From Desulfobulbus oralis (lineage in GTDB: Bacteria > Desulfobacterota > Desulfobulbia > Desulfobulbales > Desulfobulbaceae): DNA of 64,000 nt. A program made the position numbers and the translations under genes. The stretch lies in the NCBI RefSeq assembly GCF_002952055.1, contig NZ_CP021255.1, positions 2,173,501 through 2,237,500 of the forward strand, read 5' to 3'. Below, piece after piece: positions 45,722-54,397 of the stretch. The stretch's first letter is position 1; each line of letters begins with the position of its first letter. A model generated the notes under the pieces. That model was given only the letters and a program-made list of their open reading frames with translations. It made no database searches and was not told the DNA's origin.

Positions 45722-47197
45722 TCAGTACAGCTTGAAGATGAAGTGATACACGTAGCTGATGCCCAGGCCGGCAATGGTTGCGCAGACCACGTGAATAAGA
45801 CCTGGAATCATGAAGGAATGGTTGAGCAGGTATTTGCCGATGATCGTGGTGCCTGATCGGTCAAAGTTTACGGTCGCGATGTCCGAAGGATAGTTGGGGA
45901 TGAAGAAGTAGCCGTACACCGACGGCATCACCCCCAGAAGAATCCAGCCCTCGATGCCCAGGGTGTAGGTCAGGGGCAGCATGCTCACCACCACCGCGCC
46001 CTGGGAATTGATGAGCACAGAGACGAAGAAGAAGGCCAGGGCGATGGTCCACGGGTATTTTGTCACCACCTCGGACAGGATGTTCTGCATCTGGACCTGA
46101 TAGTTGTCGAAATAGGTATTGCTCATCCAGGCAATGCCGTAGATGGCGACCACGGCAACCATGCCGTTCTGCCAGACCACACCCTGCATGGCGGCCTTGG
46201 GCTTGGCCTTGCAGAAGATGATCATCAGGGCCGCAGCGACAATCATGATGATCTGAATCACCACGCTCATGGACAGCACCTTGACGTCCCTGGCCGTGAT
46301 GCCGGGAATCACAATGCCCAGACTGGCCAACTGCTTGGCCGTGGCCTTCACGCCCTCGGTAATGGGAATGCTCGCGCCCTTTTCAACCACCCTGACCGTG
46401 TCGTAGCCGGGCAAAATGTCGATGCCGGCCATCTTGAGCAGGGAAATGACCAGAATGACGCCGAGTGCCGTCATGAAGATGTAGACCGCGTTCTTGCTGT
46501 GCTGGGGGATTTCCTTGCCCAGAGTGGTGGCGCCGCCGCCGTAGATGTAGGCCCGCTGATTCGGGTCCTGAATCTTCTTCTGAAATTCCGGGTCTTTGTC
46601 CAGGTCAAGGCCGCGGCGATAGCTGTAGATGATGGCCATGAGAATGCCGATGATGCAGGCCGGCAGGGTCAGCAGCACGATCTGCACATTGGTCACTTCA
46701 AAGCCGTTTTCCGCGGAAATGGCGGAAAAGGCCACCACGGCCGCGGCAATGGGCGAACAGGTGATGGCGATCTGCGAGGCGATGCTGGCAATGCTGCAGG
46801 GCCGTTCCGGCCGGATGCCCTTTTTCAGCGCAATGTCGCAGATGATGGGCATGAGCGTATAGATCACGTGGCCGGTGCCGACCAGCACGGTCAGGAAAAA
46901 GGTGACAAAGGGCGCCATGAGGGTGATGCGGTCGGGGTGTTTGCGCAGCAGCTTTTCCGCGATCTGGATCATCCAGTCCATGCCGCCGGAGGCCTGCAGA
47001 ACGCCGGCGCAGGTCACGGCCGCGATGATGATGTAAATGACCTCGGTGGGCGGCGTGCCGGGCTTCAGGTGAAAGGCGAAGACCAGCACGGCCAGGCCGA
47101 TGCCCGAAATCGCGCCCAGCGCCAGCGAACCGTAGCGCGCGCCAACCCACAGGGCAATCAGCACAACAAGCAGTTGGATGATCATCATGAATGTCAT
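45722..47197 (-). CDS. Anaerobic C4-dicarboxylate transporter (Dcu family)
   Basis: 491 residues, about 12 hydrophobic helices, somewhat longer than E. coli DcuA/DcuB (433-446). Family sequence is evident: AVLVFAFHLKPGTPPTEVIY, VLVGTGHVIYTLMPIICDIA, IRPERPCSIASIASQIAITC, SPIAAAVVAFSAI and the C-terminal IPNYPSDIATVNFDRSGTT. It exchanges fumarate, malate, aspartate and succinate under anaerobiosis. GAGGAG precedes ATG 47197. Confidence 0.92.
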   Translation of the reverse strand: MTFMMIIQLLVVLIALWVGARYGSLALGAISGIGLAVLVFAFHLKPGTPPTEVIYIIIAAVTCAGVLQASGGMDWMIQIAEKLLRKHPDRITLMAPFVTFFLTVLVGTGHVIYTLMPIICDIALKKGIRPERPCSIASIASQIAITCSPIAAAVVAFSAISAENGFEVTNVQIVLLTLPACIIGILMAIIYSYRRGLDLDKDPEFQKKIQDPNQRAYIYGGGATTLGKEIPQHSKNAVYIFMTALGVILVISLLKMAGIDILPGYDTVRVVEKGASIPITEGVKATAKQLASLGIVIPGITARDVKVLSMSVVIQIIMIVAAALMIIFCKAKPKAAMQGVVWQNGMVAVVAIYGIAWMSNTYFDNYQVQMQNILSEVVTKYPWTIALAFFFVSVLINSQGAVVVSMLPLTYTLGIEGWILLGVMPSVYGYFFIPNYPSDIATVNFDRSGTTIIGKYLLNHSFMIPGLIHVVCATIAGLGISYVYHFIFKLY

Positions 47198-47461
47198 AGG
47201 CTCTCCTCGGGCATCTGGTTGAAGATGTGCGGAAGAATGCGGCCGCTGTTGGGAAAATATCCTTCCGGCAGGCGAACACAGCCGTCGCTTCCAAAAATAC
47301 CGCATTTGCCTGGCCGCAGCAACAGAAGCCGGGAAAGCCGCACATTTTCCGGCAGGCGGCCCGCGCGGGCAAAAGTCCTTGCCCTGGCAGCCGCGCTAGG
47401 GCAAAAAGCGAATCAGGAAAGCAAACGGTCACTGTTCTGGCGGACCCAATGGGAGGAGATC

Positions 47462-49456
47462 ATGAAGAAACTTCTGGGCATTGCGCTCACACTGGCCCTG
47501 CTGCTGCCGGGTATGGCCCTGGCCGCCATGCCGGATGGGGAATTTCTGGAACTGGCCGGCAAGGCATACGCCACTGCCGTTGCCAAGGCGCTCAGGGAAG
47601 GCGCCAATCCGAACGCCAGAGACAAAGACGGCACGACCGCGCTGATGCGGGCAACGAAAGTGGGAAACGTGGGTTCCGTAGCAGCGCTGCTGCAGGCAGG
47701 GGCGGATGTCAACGCACAAGACGAGTGGGGCAAGACCGTGCTGATGGGTGCGCTGATGGATAACACTGGATGGCAGGACAACGCCGACGTCGTCGCCCTG
47801 CTGCTGGCCTCCGGGGCAAACGTCAATGCCACAACCAAAGACGGTGAAACTGCCCTGATGCATGCCGCTCGCCACGGCAAACACACCGATGCCATCAGGT
47901 TGCTGCTGAAAGCCGGAGCGGACGTCAACGCTGCCAGCAAAGACGGCAGAACCGCCCTGATGAATGCCGCCGAAAACCGCCATGCCGAAACCGTCAAAAT
48001 CCTGCTCCAAGCCGGAGCAAGGGTTAACACTACGGACAAGGATGGTGAAACGGCCTTGATATGTGCCGCCCAAGCGGACAGGACGGACAACATAAAACTC
48101 CTGCTCCAGGCCGGGGCAGGGGTTAACACTACTGACCAGTATGGTAGAACAGCCTTGATATGTGCCGCCAAAGCGGACAGGACAGACAGCATAAAACTCC
48201 TGCTCCAGGCCGGGGCGGAGGCCAACGCCAAAAGCATGAGCGGCGAAACCGCCCTGATGAATGCCGCCGAAAACCGCGATGCCGAAGCCGTCAAAGTCCT
48301 GCTCGGAGCCGGAGCAAGGGTTAACACTACGGACAAGGATGGTGAAACGGCCTTGATATATGCCGTCAAAAAGGACAGGACGGACAACATAAAAGTTCTG
48401 CTCCAGGCCGGGGCCGAGGCCAATGCCGTTGACAACAATGGCAGAACCGCCCTGATGTGGGCCGCCGGTAAGGGCAATGTAGAAGTCGTCCGGCTCCTGC
48501 TCCAAGCAGGGGCAAAGGTCAATGCCAAATGCAGGAGCGGTGTCACCGCACTCATGCATGCGGCCGGAAACCCCGACAAAACCAGGCTGCTTCTGGCCGC
48601 CGGGGCCGATCCAAACGCGGCGAATCAAGACGGCGAAACCGCCTTGATGCGGGCAGCCGATAGCGATGTCGAAGCCGTGCGCCTGCTGCTTGCGGCCGGG
48701 GCTGCGGTGAATGCGGCCGACGCGCAAGGCGAAACCGCCTTGATGCGGGCAGCCGGTAGCGATGCCGAAGCCGTGCGCCTGCTGCTTGCGGCCGGGGCTG
48801 CGGTGAATGCGGCCGACGCGCAAGGCGAAACCGCACTGATGCGGGCAGCGAAAGGGGGAAATTTGGGCGCCGTGGCAGTGCTGCTGCGGGCAGGCGCGGA
48901 CGCGAACCTGGTGGACAAGCATGGCTACACCGCCCGCGTTTGGGCAAGCTTCAAGACCTTTCAGTCGTGGGTGCTGAATAAGGAAGGCGACCCCGCTGCC
49001 GGATGCGCCCGCCTTTTGCGTGAACGGGAAGGCCTGCAAACCCGGCTGCGCCACTGGCCGCGCACAGCGCGCTTCTGGGGCCGAATATTGACAATCCATG
49101 ACCCTCATCACTTATTCCATGATTCTTTGCCCTTTGTGGTGATGCTCGGCTTGATTACCGCAGGTCTGAGCTACCCGCTCTGGATCGTTTTGCGCGGTTT
49201 CGGCCTGCCCGCTGCGGTACGCCACCTGATTTTCTGGCCACTGCTGGCCGGGGCGGCGATCAGGTTCGGCATAACAACACTGCGCAAAATGTGGACTGGC
49301 GGTGAAAGCATTTTAAGTATTTTCTGGATGCGCCTCGGCGGGATTATACTGCTCCTTTTCGTCAACCTCATCATCCTCTGCGTGCGGCTCAGAAGCCGCC
49401 GCCAGAGCAAAAGCGCCCTGCCGCCCGCAAACCCGCCGCAGCCAACAGACACCTGA
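47462..49456 (+). CDS. Exported ankyrin-repeat protein with C-terminal membrane domain (paralogue 1)
   Basis: 664 residues. A Sec signal peptide (MKKLLGIALTLALLLPGMALA) is followed by about 14 ankyrin repeats (DGTTALMRATKVGNVGSVAALLQAGADVNAQ type). After the last repeat (ADANLVDKHGYTARVWASFK) comes a linker FQSWVLNKEGDPAAGCARLL, then a basic stretch and three hydrophobic helices (LPFVVMLGLITAGLSYPLWIV; HLIFWPLLAGAAI; LGGIILLLFVNLIILCV). The repeats would face the periplasm, anchored from the C terminus. Partners unknown. The same architecture recurs at 53148 and, as a fragment, at 49486. GGAGG precedes ATG 47462. Two repeats are near-identical at DNA level. Confidence 0.85.
   Translation: MKKLLGIALTLALLLPGMALAAMPDGEFLELAGKAYATAVAKALREGANPNARDKDGTTALMRATKVGNVGSVAALLQAGADVNAQDEWGKTVLMGALMDNTGWQDNADVVALLLASGANVNATTKDGETALMHAARHGKHTDAIRLLLKAGADVNAASKDGRTALMNAAENRHAETVKILLQAGARVNTTDKDGETALICAAQADRTDNIKLLLQAGAGVNTTDQYGRTALICAAKADRTDSIKLLLQAGAEANAKSMSGETALMNAAENRDAEAVKVLLGAGARVNTTDKDGETALIYAVKKDRTDNIKVLLQAGAEANAVDNNGRTALMWAAGKGNVEVVRLLLQAGAKVNAKCRSGVTALMHAAGNPDKTRLLLAAGADPNAANQDGETALMRAADSDVEAVRLLLAAGAAVNAADAQGETALMRAAGSDAEAVRLLLAAGAAVNAADAQGETALMRAAKGGNLGAVAVLLRAGADANLVDKHGYTARVWASFKTFQSWVLNKEGDPAAGCARLLREREGLQTRLRHWPRTARFWGRILTIHDPHHLFHDSLPFVVMLGLITAGLSYPLWIVLRGFGLPAAVRHLIFWPLLAGAAIRFGITTLRKMWTGGESILSIFWMRLGGIILLLFVNLIILCVRLRSRRQSKSALPPANPPQPTDT
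48665..48850 (+). repeat. Near-perfect 96-bp tandem repeat inside ankyrin gene 1
   Basis: Two consecutive units (48665-48760 and from 48761) encode the same 32 residues (LLLAAGAAVNAADAQGETAL core) with almost no base differences, pointing to recent in-frame duplication of an ankyrin repeat. Confidence 0.85.
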
Positions 49457-49485
49457 CGCCGGCCGCAGGAAAGCTGGGGGACATC

Positions 49486-50010
49486 ATGAAAAATCTGGGC
49501 GCCGTGACGGCGCTGCTGCGGGCAGGCGCGGACGCGAACTTGGTGGACAAGAATGGCTACACCGCCCGCGTTTGGGCAAGCTTCAGGGCCTTTCAGTCGT
49601 GGGTGCTGAATAAGGAAGACGATCCCGCTGCCGGATGCGCCCGCCTTTTGCGTGAACGGGAAAGCCCGCAAACCCGGCTGCGCCACTGGCCGCGCACAGC
49701 GCGCTTTTGGGGCCGAATGTTGACAAATTCTTTGCCCTTGGTGGTGATGCTCGGCTTGATTACCGCAGGCCTGAGCTACCCGCTCCGGGTCGTTTTGCGC
49801 GGTTTCGGCCTGCCCGCTGCGGCACGCCACCTGATTTTCTGGCCGTTGCTGGCCGGGGCAACGATCAGTCTCGGCATAACAACGCTGCGCGAAACGTGGA
49901 GTGGCGGTGATAGGGCTTTCAGTATTTTCTTGATGCTCCTCGTCGGGATTATACTGCTCTTTTTCGTCGACCTCATCATCCTCATCGTGCGCTCCTGGCG
50001 CAGAAAATGA
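49486..50010 (+). CDS. Truncated duplicate of the ankyrin protein C-terminal membrane region
   Basis: 174 residues starting within the last ankyrin repeat (NLGAVTALLRAGADANLVDK) and then nearly identical to residues ~470-664 of the gene 30 bp upstream, through the linker (FQSWVLNKEDDPAAGCARLL) and the membrane helices. It has no signal peptide and lacks the repeat array. An ATG and a weak GGGGG-type site exist, so it could be translated, but it is probably the leftover of a tandem duplication. Confidence 0.7.
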   Translation: MKNLGAVTALLRAGADANLVDKNGYTARVWASFRAFQSWVLNKEDDPAAGCARLLRERESPQTRLRHWPRTARFWGRMLTNSLPLVVMLGLITAGLSYPLRVVLRGFGLPAAARHLIFWPLLAGATISLGITTLRETWSGGDRAFSIFLMLLVGIILLFFVDLIILIVRSWRRK

Positions 50011-50120
50011 GCAACATAGCAACCAGCCGCCCAAAACCCGAACCAGCGGAACAACATGAGCCCACCGGTCTTTCGTGTGTCGCGTCCTTCCACCCTCAAC
50101 CCTGAAACCAGGAGTCCATC

Positions 50121-53051
50121 ATGAACATTTTCCTCCTGCTGTGCCTCTTGGGACTGGGCATTGCGATCTTTACCAAGCAGAAATCCGGGCAACAGGCGCT
50201 CCGGGAAGAGCTGGAACTCGTGCAGGAAGAGCTGGCCCGGCTGCTTCGGGAACTGCGGAACCTGCAGGCAGGCGGCAGGGCGCAGGCCCGGGAGCCCGGG
50301 CGAAAGCCCGTTGCCGTGCCGCAGGCCGAAGCTGCTCCGCTGGCCGCTTGCCGGCAAAGCAGAGGGCCTGTCGAAGCGCCCGCTGCCCCTGCGGCGAAGG
50401 CGGAGCCCGCCAGCTCCCCACAGCCTGCCACCGCCATGACGGCGGCAGCGCCGGACATTGCGGAAGCGCCCTTCTCCCGGGAGTGGGCGGATGAGGCGAT
50501 TCTGGTGAGCAGCGCCCGGCCGGCCGATACACCCGACCCGTCCTGCGAGGCCACAGAAGAGCCCCTGTTGCCGAATCTTGCCGATCCTGCCTGGGATCAG
50601 GCAGAGCCGACCCAGGCCCCGGCGTCCAATCCCGCGTTCCAGGCTGAAACAATGGCCGGCGACGCCCTGCCCTCGCCCTTCCTCTCCGCGCTCTCGGAAC
50701 TCTGGTCCTGGCTGCGGCTCAATCCGCTGCTCTTTGGCGGCCTCTCGGTCTTTTTAATAGGCGTGGCCTTTGCCCTGGGCTATCTCGTGACCCACAGCTA
50801 CATCAGCCCGGCCATGCGACTGCTTGCGATCGGCGCGGGCGGCGCGGCCATGCAGGCCCTGGGCTGGCGGCTGCGCGGCCGCAACCGGCTCTTCGGTCTG
50901 AGCCTCATCGGCGGCGGCGGCGCGGCCCTCTACTTCACCCTCTTTGCCGCATACCGGCTGGGGATTCTGCCGCCCCTGACAGCGCTCCTCTTCATGGTGG
51001 TGCTGGTGCTGGAAAGCTGCGGTCTGGCGCTCCTCACGGATGCGCAGCTTCTGGCCGTGGTGGCGACCGCGGGCGCGATCTCCGCTCCGCTTTTGATCGA
51101 CACCGGAAGCGAAAGTTTCGTGGCGCTCTTTGGCTACTATGCGCTGTTAAGTGCCGGGGCGGCGGCTCTGGCCGCCTTTCGCCGCTGGGATCTGCCGGTG
51201 CTCTTCGCCTGTGCGGCGGTCTATGGCATCGGCGGTTTCTGGGGGGCGCAGGCCTACCGGCCTGAACTCCTGATCACGGCCGAATGCTTTCTTGTGCTCT
51301 TCTTTGCCATTTTCACCGCTGCCCATCTGCTCCTGGCCGCCCATGCGGACGAAGGGGACGCTGCTGGTGCCGGCAATCCCGGTCTGGCCCGACGCTTTGT
51401 CCACGCCTCGCTGCTCTGCGGCGTGCCGCTGCTGAGCTTCACCTACCACTACTGGCTGGTGCAGGACTCCGGGTATGCGGCCGCCCTGGGCGCGCTGGCG
51501 CTGGCGGCCGTGGATCTGGCCCTGTTCCGGGCTCTCCGGGAGCGGCAGGGCGCGGCCATGCGGCTCACCAGAGACGCCCTGCTGGTCATGGGACTGGCCT
51601 TTCTGGTGCTGGCCGCTCCCCTCGCCCTGAATGCCGCCTGGACAACCTGCACCTGGGCCCTGCAGGGTCTGGCCTTCCTCTGGCTGGGTCTGAGGCAGGA
51701 CCGGCCCTTCCTGCGCGGGCTGGGCTATGCCATGCAGGTGCTGGCAGCAGGCGCACTCGCCGTGGACTGGCCGGATGCCGCCGCCGCGAGCCGCCGCGCC
51801 TGCGAAGGCACCCTGGCGCTGTCCGCCTGCGGCCTGCTCTTCTTCTGCCATCTGGGCCGAAGCAGCCTGCGCGCCTGGGAAGAAAAACTGCTCGCCTTCC
51901 AGGAATGCTGGGCGCTGGGCTTCTGGCTTCTGGCAGGCGCCGATCTGCTGCGCTTCTGGTGGCCCGGATCCGAGATCAGTCAGGGCTACGTCAACGCGCT
52001 TTTGGCCTTCATTGCCGCAAGCTGCCTGATCTGGGTGCAGATCGGCTTCCGGCTGAACTGGCGCATCCTGGCCAGCACCGCCGCTGCCCTGCCCCTGGTG
52101 TGGCTGGGCACACAGATCCGGCATATCCCGGCCCTGCTCACCATGCCTGCCCTGCCGCTCTTCCCGCGCCTCCCCCAGGTGCCCCTGGCCTGGGCGGATG
52201 GCGGTCTCTTCGCCCTGCCCCTGGCCTGGGCGGTCTTTGCCCTGTCCTTTGGCCGCAGCGTCTGGCCGGAAGCCCCGGAAAAGCGCAGCACCTTCCTCAT
52301 CTTTGCCCTGCTCTCCGCGCTGGGTCTGGTGCTGCTCTCCCTGCAAAACTGCCTGGGCCGCGTCTATGCGCCGCCGCTCGGAGCCGCTCTTCTGGCGGCA
52401 CTCCTGTGGCTCCTGCATCGCCCTGCCCCCTGCCCCGCCTGCATCCCGGATTGGGGGATCCAGCCGGAACGCTTCCGTTCCTGGGCAGGCGGGCTCCTGG
52501 CCTGCTGCCTGGCTGCATGGTTCGTGTTTTTGTGCGGCCGCTTTGACCGGCTCTCCTGGCCCTACATCCCGCTGCTGTATCCGCTCGATCTGGCGCAACT
52601 GCTCTGCATTGCCGGCCTCTACCTCTGGCAGCGGCAGGAGGCGGCCCTGCCGGAGTCTCTGCGTGGGCTGGCCCGGCCGCTCTTTGGCCTGGCGGCCTTT
52701 GCGCTGGTGAACGTCGTGGCGGCGCGCTGCGTCTCCGCGGTGACCGGCTGTATCTACAGTCCGGCTCCGCTCCTGCGCTCGCCCGCCTTGCTGACCACGC
52801 TCTCCCTGCTCTGGGGCGGCATTGCCCTGGCCCTCATGGTGCTGGCCTCCCACCTGTACAAAAACCGCCGCCTCTGGTTTGCCGGTCTGACGCTGCTGGC
52901 GCTCACGCTGATCAAGCTGGTCTTTCTGGACATGGCGGATCAGGAGACTCTGCACCGCAGCATCTCCTTCCTCGCCGTGGGCCTTTTGATGCTGGTCATG
53001 GGCTATTTCTGCCCCCTGCCGCCCAGGCATGAGGACGGGGAAGAGGAATAA
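50121..53051 (+). CDS. DUF2339 multi-spanning membrane protein
   Basis: 976 residues. An N-terminal hydrophobic segment (MNIFLLLCLLGLGIAIFTK) leads into a coiled coil (LREELELVQEELARLLREL) and a long Ala/Pro/Glu-rich linker to about residue 190. The rest is a dense array of around 25 hydrophobic helices beginning LSELWSWLRLNPLLFGGLSV and SPAMRLLAIGAGGAAMQALGW, RNRLFGLSLIGGGGAALYFT, the DUF2339 hallmark. Function unknown in the literature I know. It stands between the ankyrin genes on the same strand, so a shared envelope role is possible. CAGGAG precedes ATG 50121. Confidence 0.85.
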   Translation: MNIFLLLCLLGLGIAIFTKQKSGQQALREELELVQEELARLLRELRNLQAGGRAQAREPGRKPVAVPQAEAAPLAACRQSRGPVEAPAAPAAKAEPASSPQPATAMTAAAPDIAEAPFSREWADEAILVSSARPADTPDPSCEATEEPLLPNLADPAWDQAEPTQAPASNPAFQAETMAGDALPSPFLSALSELWSWLRLNPLLFGGLSVFLIGVAFALGYLVTHSYISPAMRLLAIGAGGAAMQALGWRLRGRNRLFGLSLIGGGGAALYFTLFAAYRLGILPPLTALLFMVVLVLESCGLALLTDAQLLAVVATAGAISAPLLIDTGSESFVALFGYYALLSAGAAALAAFRRWDLPVLFACAAVYGIGGFWGAQAYRPELLITAECFLVLFFAIFTAAHLLLAAHADEGDAAGAGNPGLARRFVHASLLCGVPLLSFTYHYWLVQDSGYAAALGALALAAVDLALFRALRERQGAAMRLTRDALLVMGLAFLVLAAPLALNAAWTTCTWALQGLAFLWLGLRQDRPFLRGLGYAMQVLAAGALAVDWPDAAAASRRACEGTLALSACGLLFFCHLGRSSLRAWEEKLLAFQECWALGFWLLAGADLLRFWWPGSEISQGYVNALLAFIAASCLIWVQIGFRLNWRILASTAAALPLVWLGTQIRHIPALLTMPALPLFPRLPQVPLAWADGGLFALPLAWAVFALSFGRSVWPEAPEKRSTFLIFALLSALGLVLLSLQNCLGRVYAPPLGAALLAALLWLLHRPAPCPACIPDWGIQPERFRSWAGGLLACCLAAWFVFLCGRFDRLSWPYIPLLYPLDLAQLLCIAGLYLWQRQEAALPESLRGLARPLFGLAAFALVNVVAARCVSAVTGCIYSPAPLLRSPALLTTLSLLWGGIALALMVLASHLYKNRRLWFAGLTLLALTLIKLVFLDMADQETLHRSISFLAVGLLMLVMGYFCPLPPRHEDGEEE

Positions 53052-53147
53052 GGAAACCACGAAACACACGAACAAAGGACAAGGAAGCTCCGCCGGGAGG
53101 CCCTCTGCGGGCGGCGCTCGCCACCAGACAAAACGGGGAGCACATCC

Positions 53148-54344
53148 ATGCAAAAACTTCTGACTCTTTTCTGCGTTCTGGCCTCTTTGCTGCCGGCTGC
53201 CCCTGCCCTCGCCGCCATGCCGGATGCGGAATTTCTCAAACTCTGCGAACAGGACAGTCCTGCCGCTGTGGCCCAGGCCCTGAAGGACGGCGCCAATCCG
53301 AACGCAGCGGACAAGGACGGCGAAACCGCGTTGCTGGAGGCCGTCACGAGCGCCCGGTGGCGCAATGCCGAATCCGTCCGGCTGCTGCTGGAAGCGAGTG
53401 CAGACGTGAACTTCGCCAACAGGTGGGGCGAAACCGCGTTGCTGGAGGCCGCCTACTACGGCCAGGCCGGCGCCATCCGGGCCCTGCTCCAGGCCGGGGC
53501 TGCGGTGAATGCGGCCGACACGCAGGGCACAACCGCGCTGATGTACGCGGCCTCCCGGGGCAATACCCAGGTCGTCCGCCTGCTGCTGGAAGCGGGTGCG
53601 GACGTGAACTTCGCCAACAGGTGGGGCGAAACCGCGTTACTGGAGGCCGCCTGCTACGGCCGGGCCGGCGCCATCCGGGCCCTGCTCCAGGCCGGGGCGG
53701 ATGTCAACGCCCGGGACAAGGACGGCAAGACCCCGCTGCTCATGGCGGCGTACTCGAGTTCACAGTTGAACCTCAGAGAATCCATGGATCCGGACTGCGT
53801 GCCGGCGCTGCTGCAGGCAGGCGCGGATGCGAACGCGGTGGACGAACAGGGCCGTACCGCCCGGGTGCTGGCCGAGTACGCGGCCTTCCAGGGCTGGCTG
53901 CTGGATGAGAAGAACCCGGCCGCCGGGTGGCCCAAACTGCTGCGCGACCGGGAAAGCCCGCAGACCCGGGGGCAACACTGGCGGCGCGCGGCGGCACTCT
54001 GGAGCAAGTTGCTGGGCCTGCTGAGCGTGGGGCTCGTGCCCACGATAGCCGGGCTGTGCCTGCCGCTCTGGGCCTTTCTGGGTGCCCTTCGCCTGCGTGG
54101 CTGGCCGCGCCGCCTGCTCTTCCTCACGCTTATGACCGGGGCGGCGTTCGTGCTGTTCTGGGGCGCACTGGACTTTGTCTGGTCGGACGACGACCCCCAC
54201 CTGGAAAAGGCGTACACGCTGAACATTGTCCTGCTCTTCGGCCCGGTTTTGCTGCTGGCCCTGGTGAACGCCATCCTCCTTTTCGTGCGCTTTCTGCGCT
54301 GGCGCCGCCCGCCCGCCGGCCCCTCCGGACCAAAGGCGGCCTGA
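53148..54344 (+). CDS. Exported ankyrin-repeat protein with C-terminal membrane domain (paralogue 2)
   Basis: 398 residues: signal peptide (MQKLLTLFCVLASLLPAAPALA), the family start MPDAEFLKLCEQDSPAAVAQ, about six ankyrin repeats with two nearly identical blocks (VNFANRWGETALLEAA), then the linker FQGWLLDEKNPAAGWPKLLR, the basic stretch RESPQTRGQHWRRAAALWSK and three hydrophobic helices. Same architecture as the gene at 47462 with a shorter array. The upstream sequence shows no strong Shine-Dalgarno apart from GGGGAG. Confidence 0.85.
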   Translation: MQKLLTLFCVLASLLPAAPALAAMPDAEFLKLCEQDSPAAVAQALKDGANPNAADKDGETALLEAVTSARWRNAESVRLLLEASADVNFANRWGETALLEAAYYGQAGAIRALLQAGAAVNAADTQGTTALMYAASRGNTQVVRLLLEAGADVNFANRWGETALLEAACYGRAGAIRALLQAGADVNARDKDGKTPLLMAAYSSSQLNLRESMDPDCVPALLQAGADANAVDEQGRTARVLAEYAAFQGWLLDEKNPAAGWPKLLRDRESPQTRGQHWRRAAALWSKLLGLLSVGLVPTIAGLCLPLWAFLGALRLRGWPRRLLFLTLMTGAAFVLFWGALDFVWSDDDPHLEKAYTLNIVLLFGPVLLLALVNAILLFVRFLRWRRPPAGPSGPKAA

Positions 54345-54397
54345 CCGGCTGCCGCGCCCATCAAGGCAAATCCTCCCCAAAACCAACGGAGAAGCCC

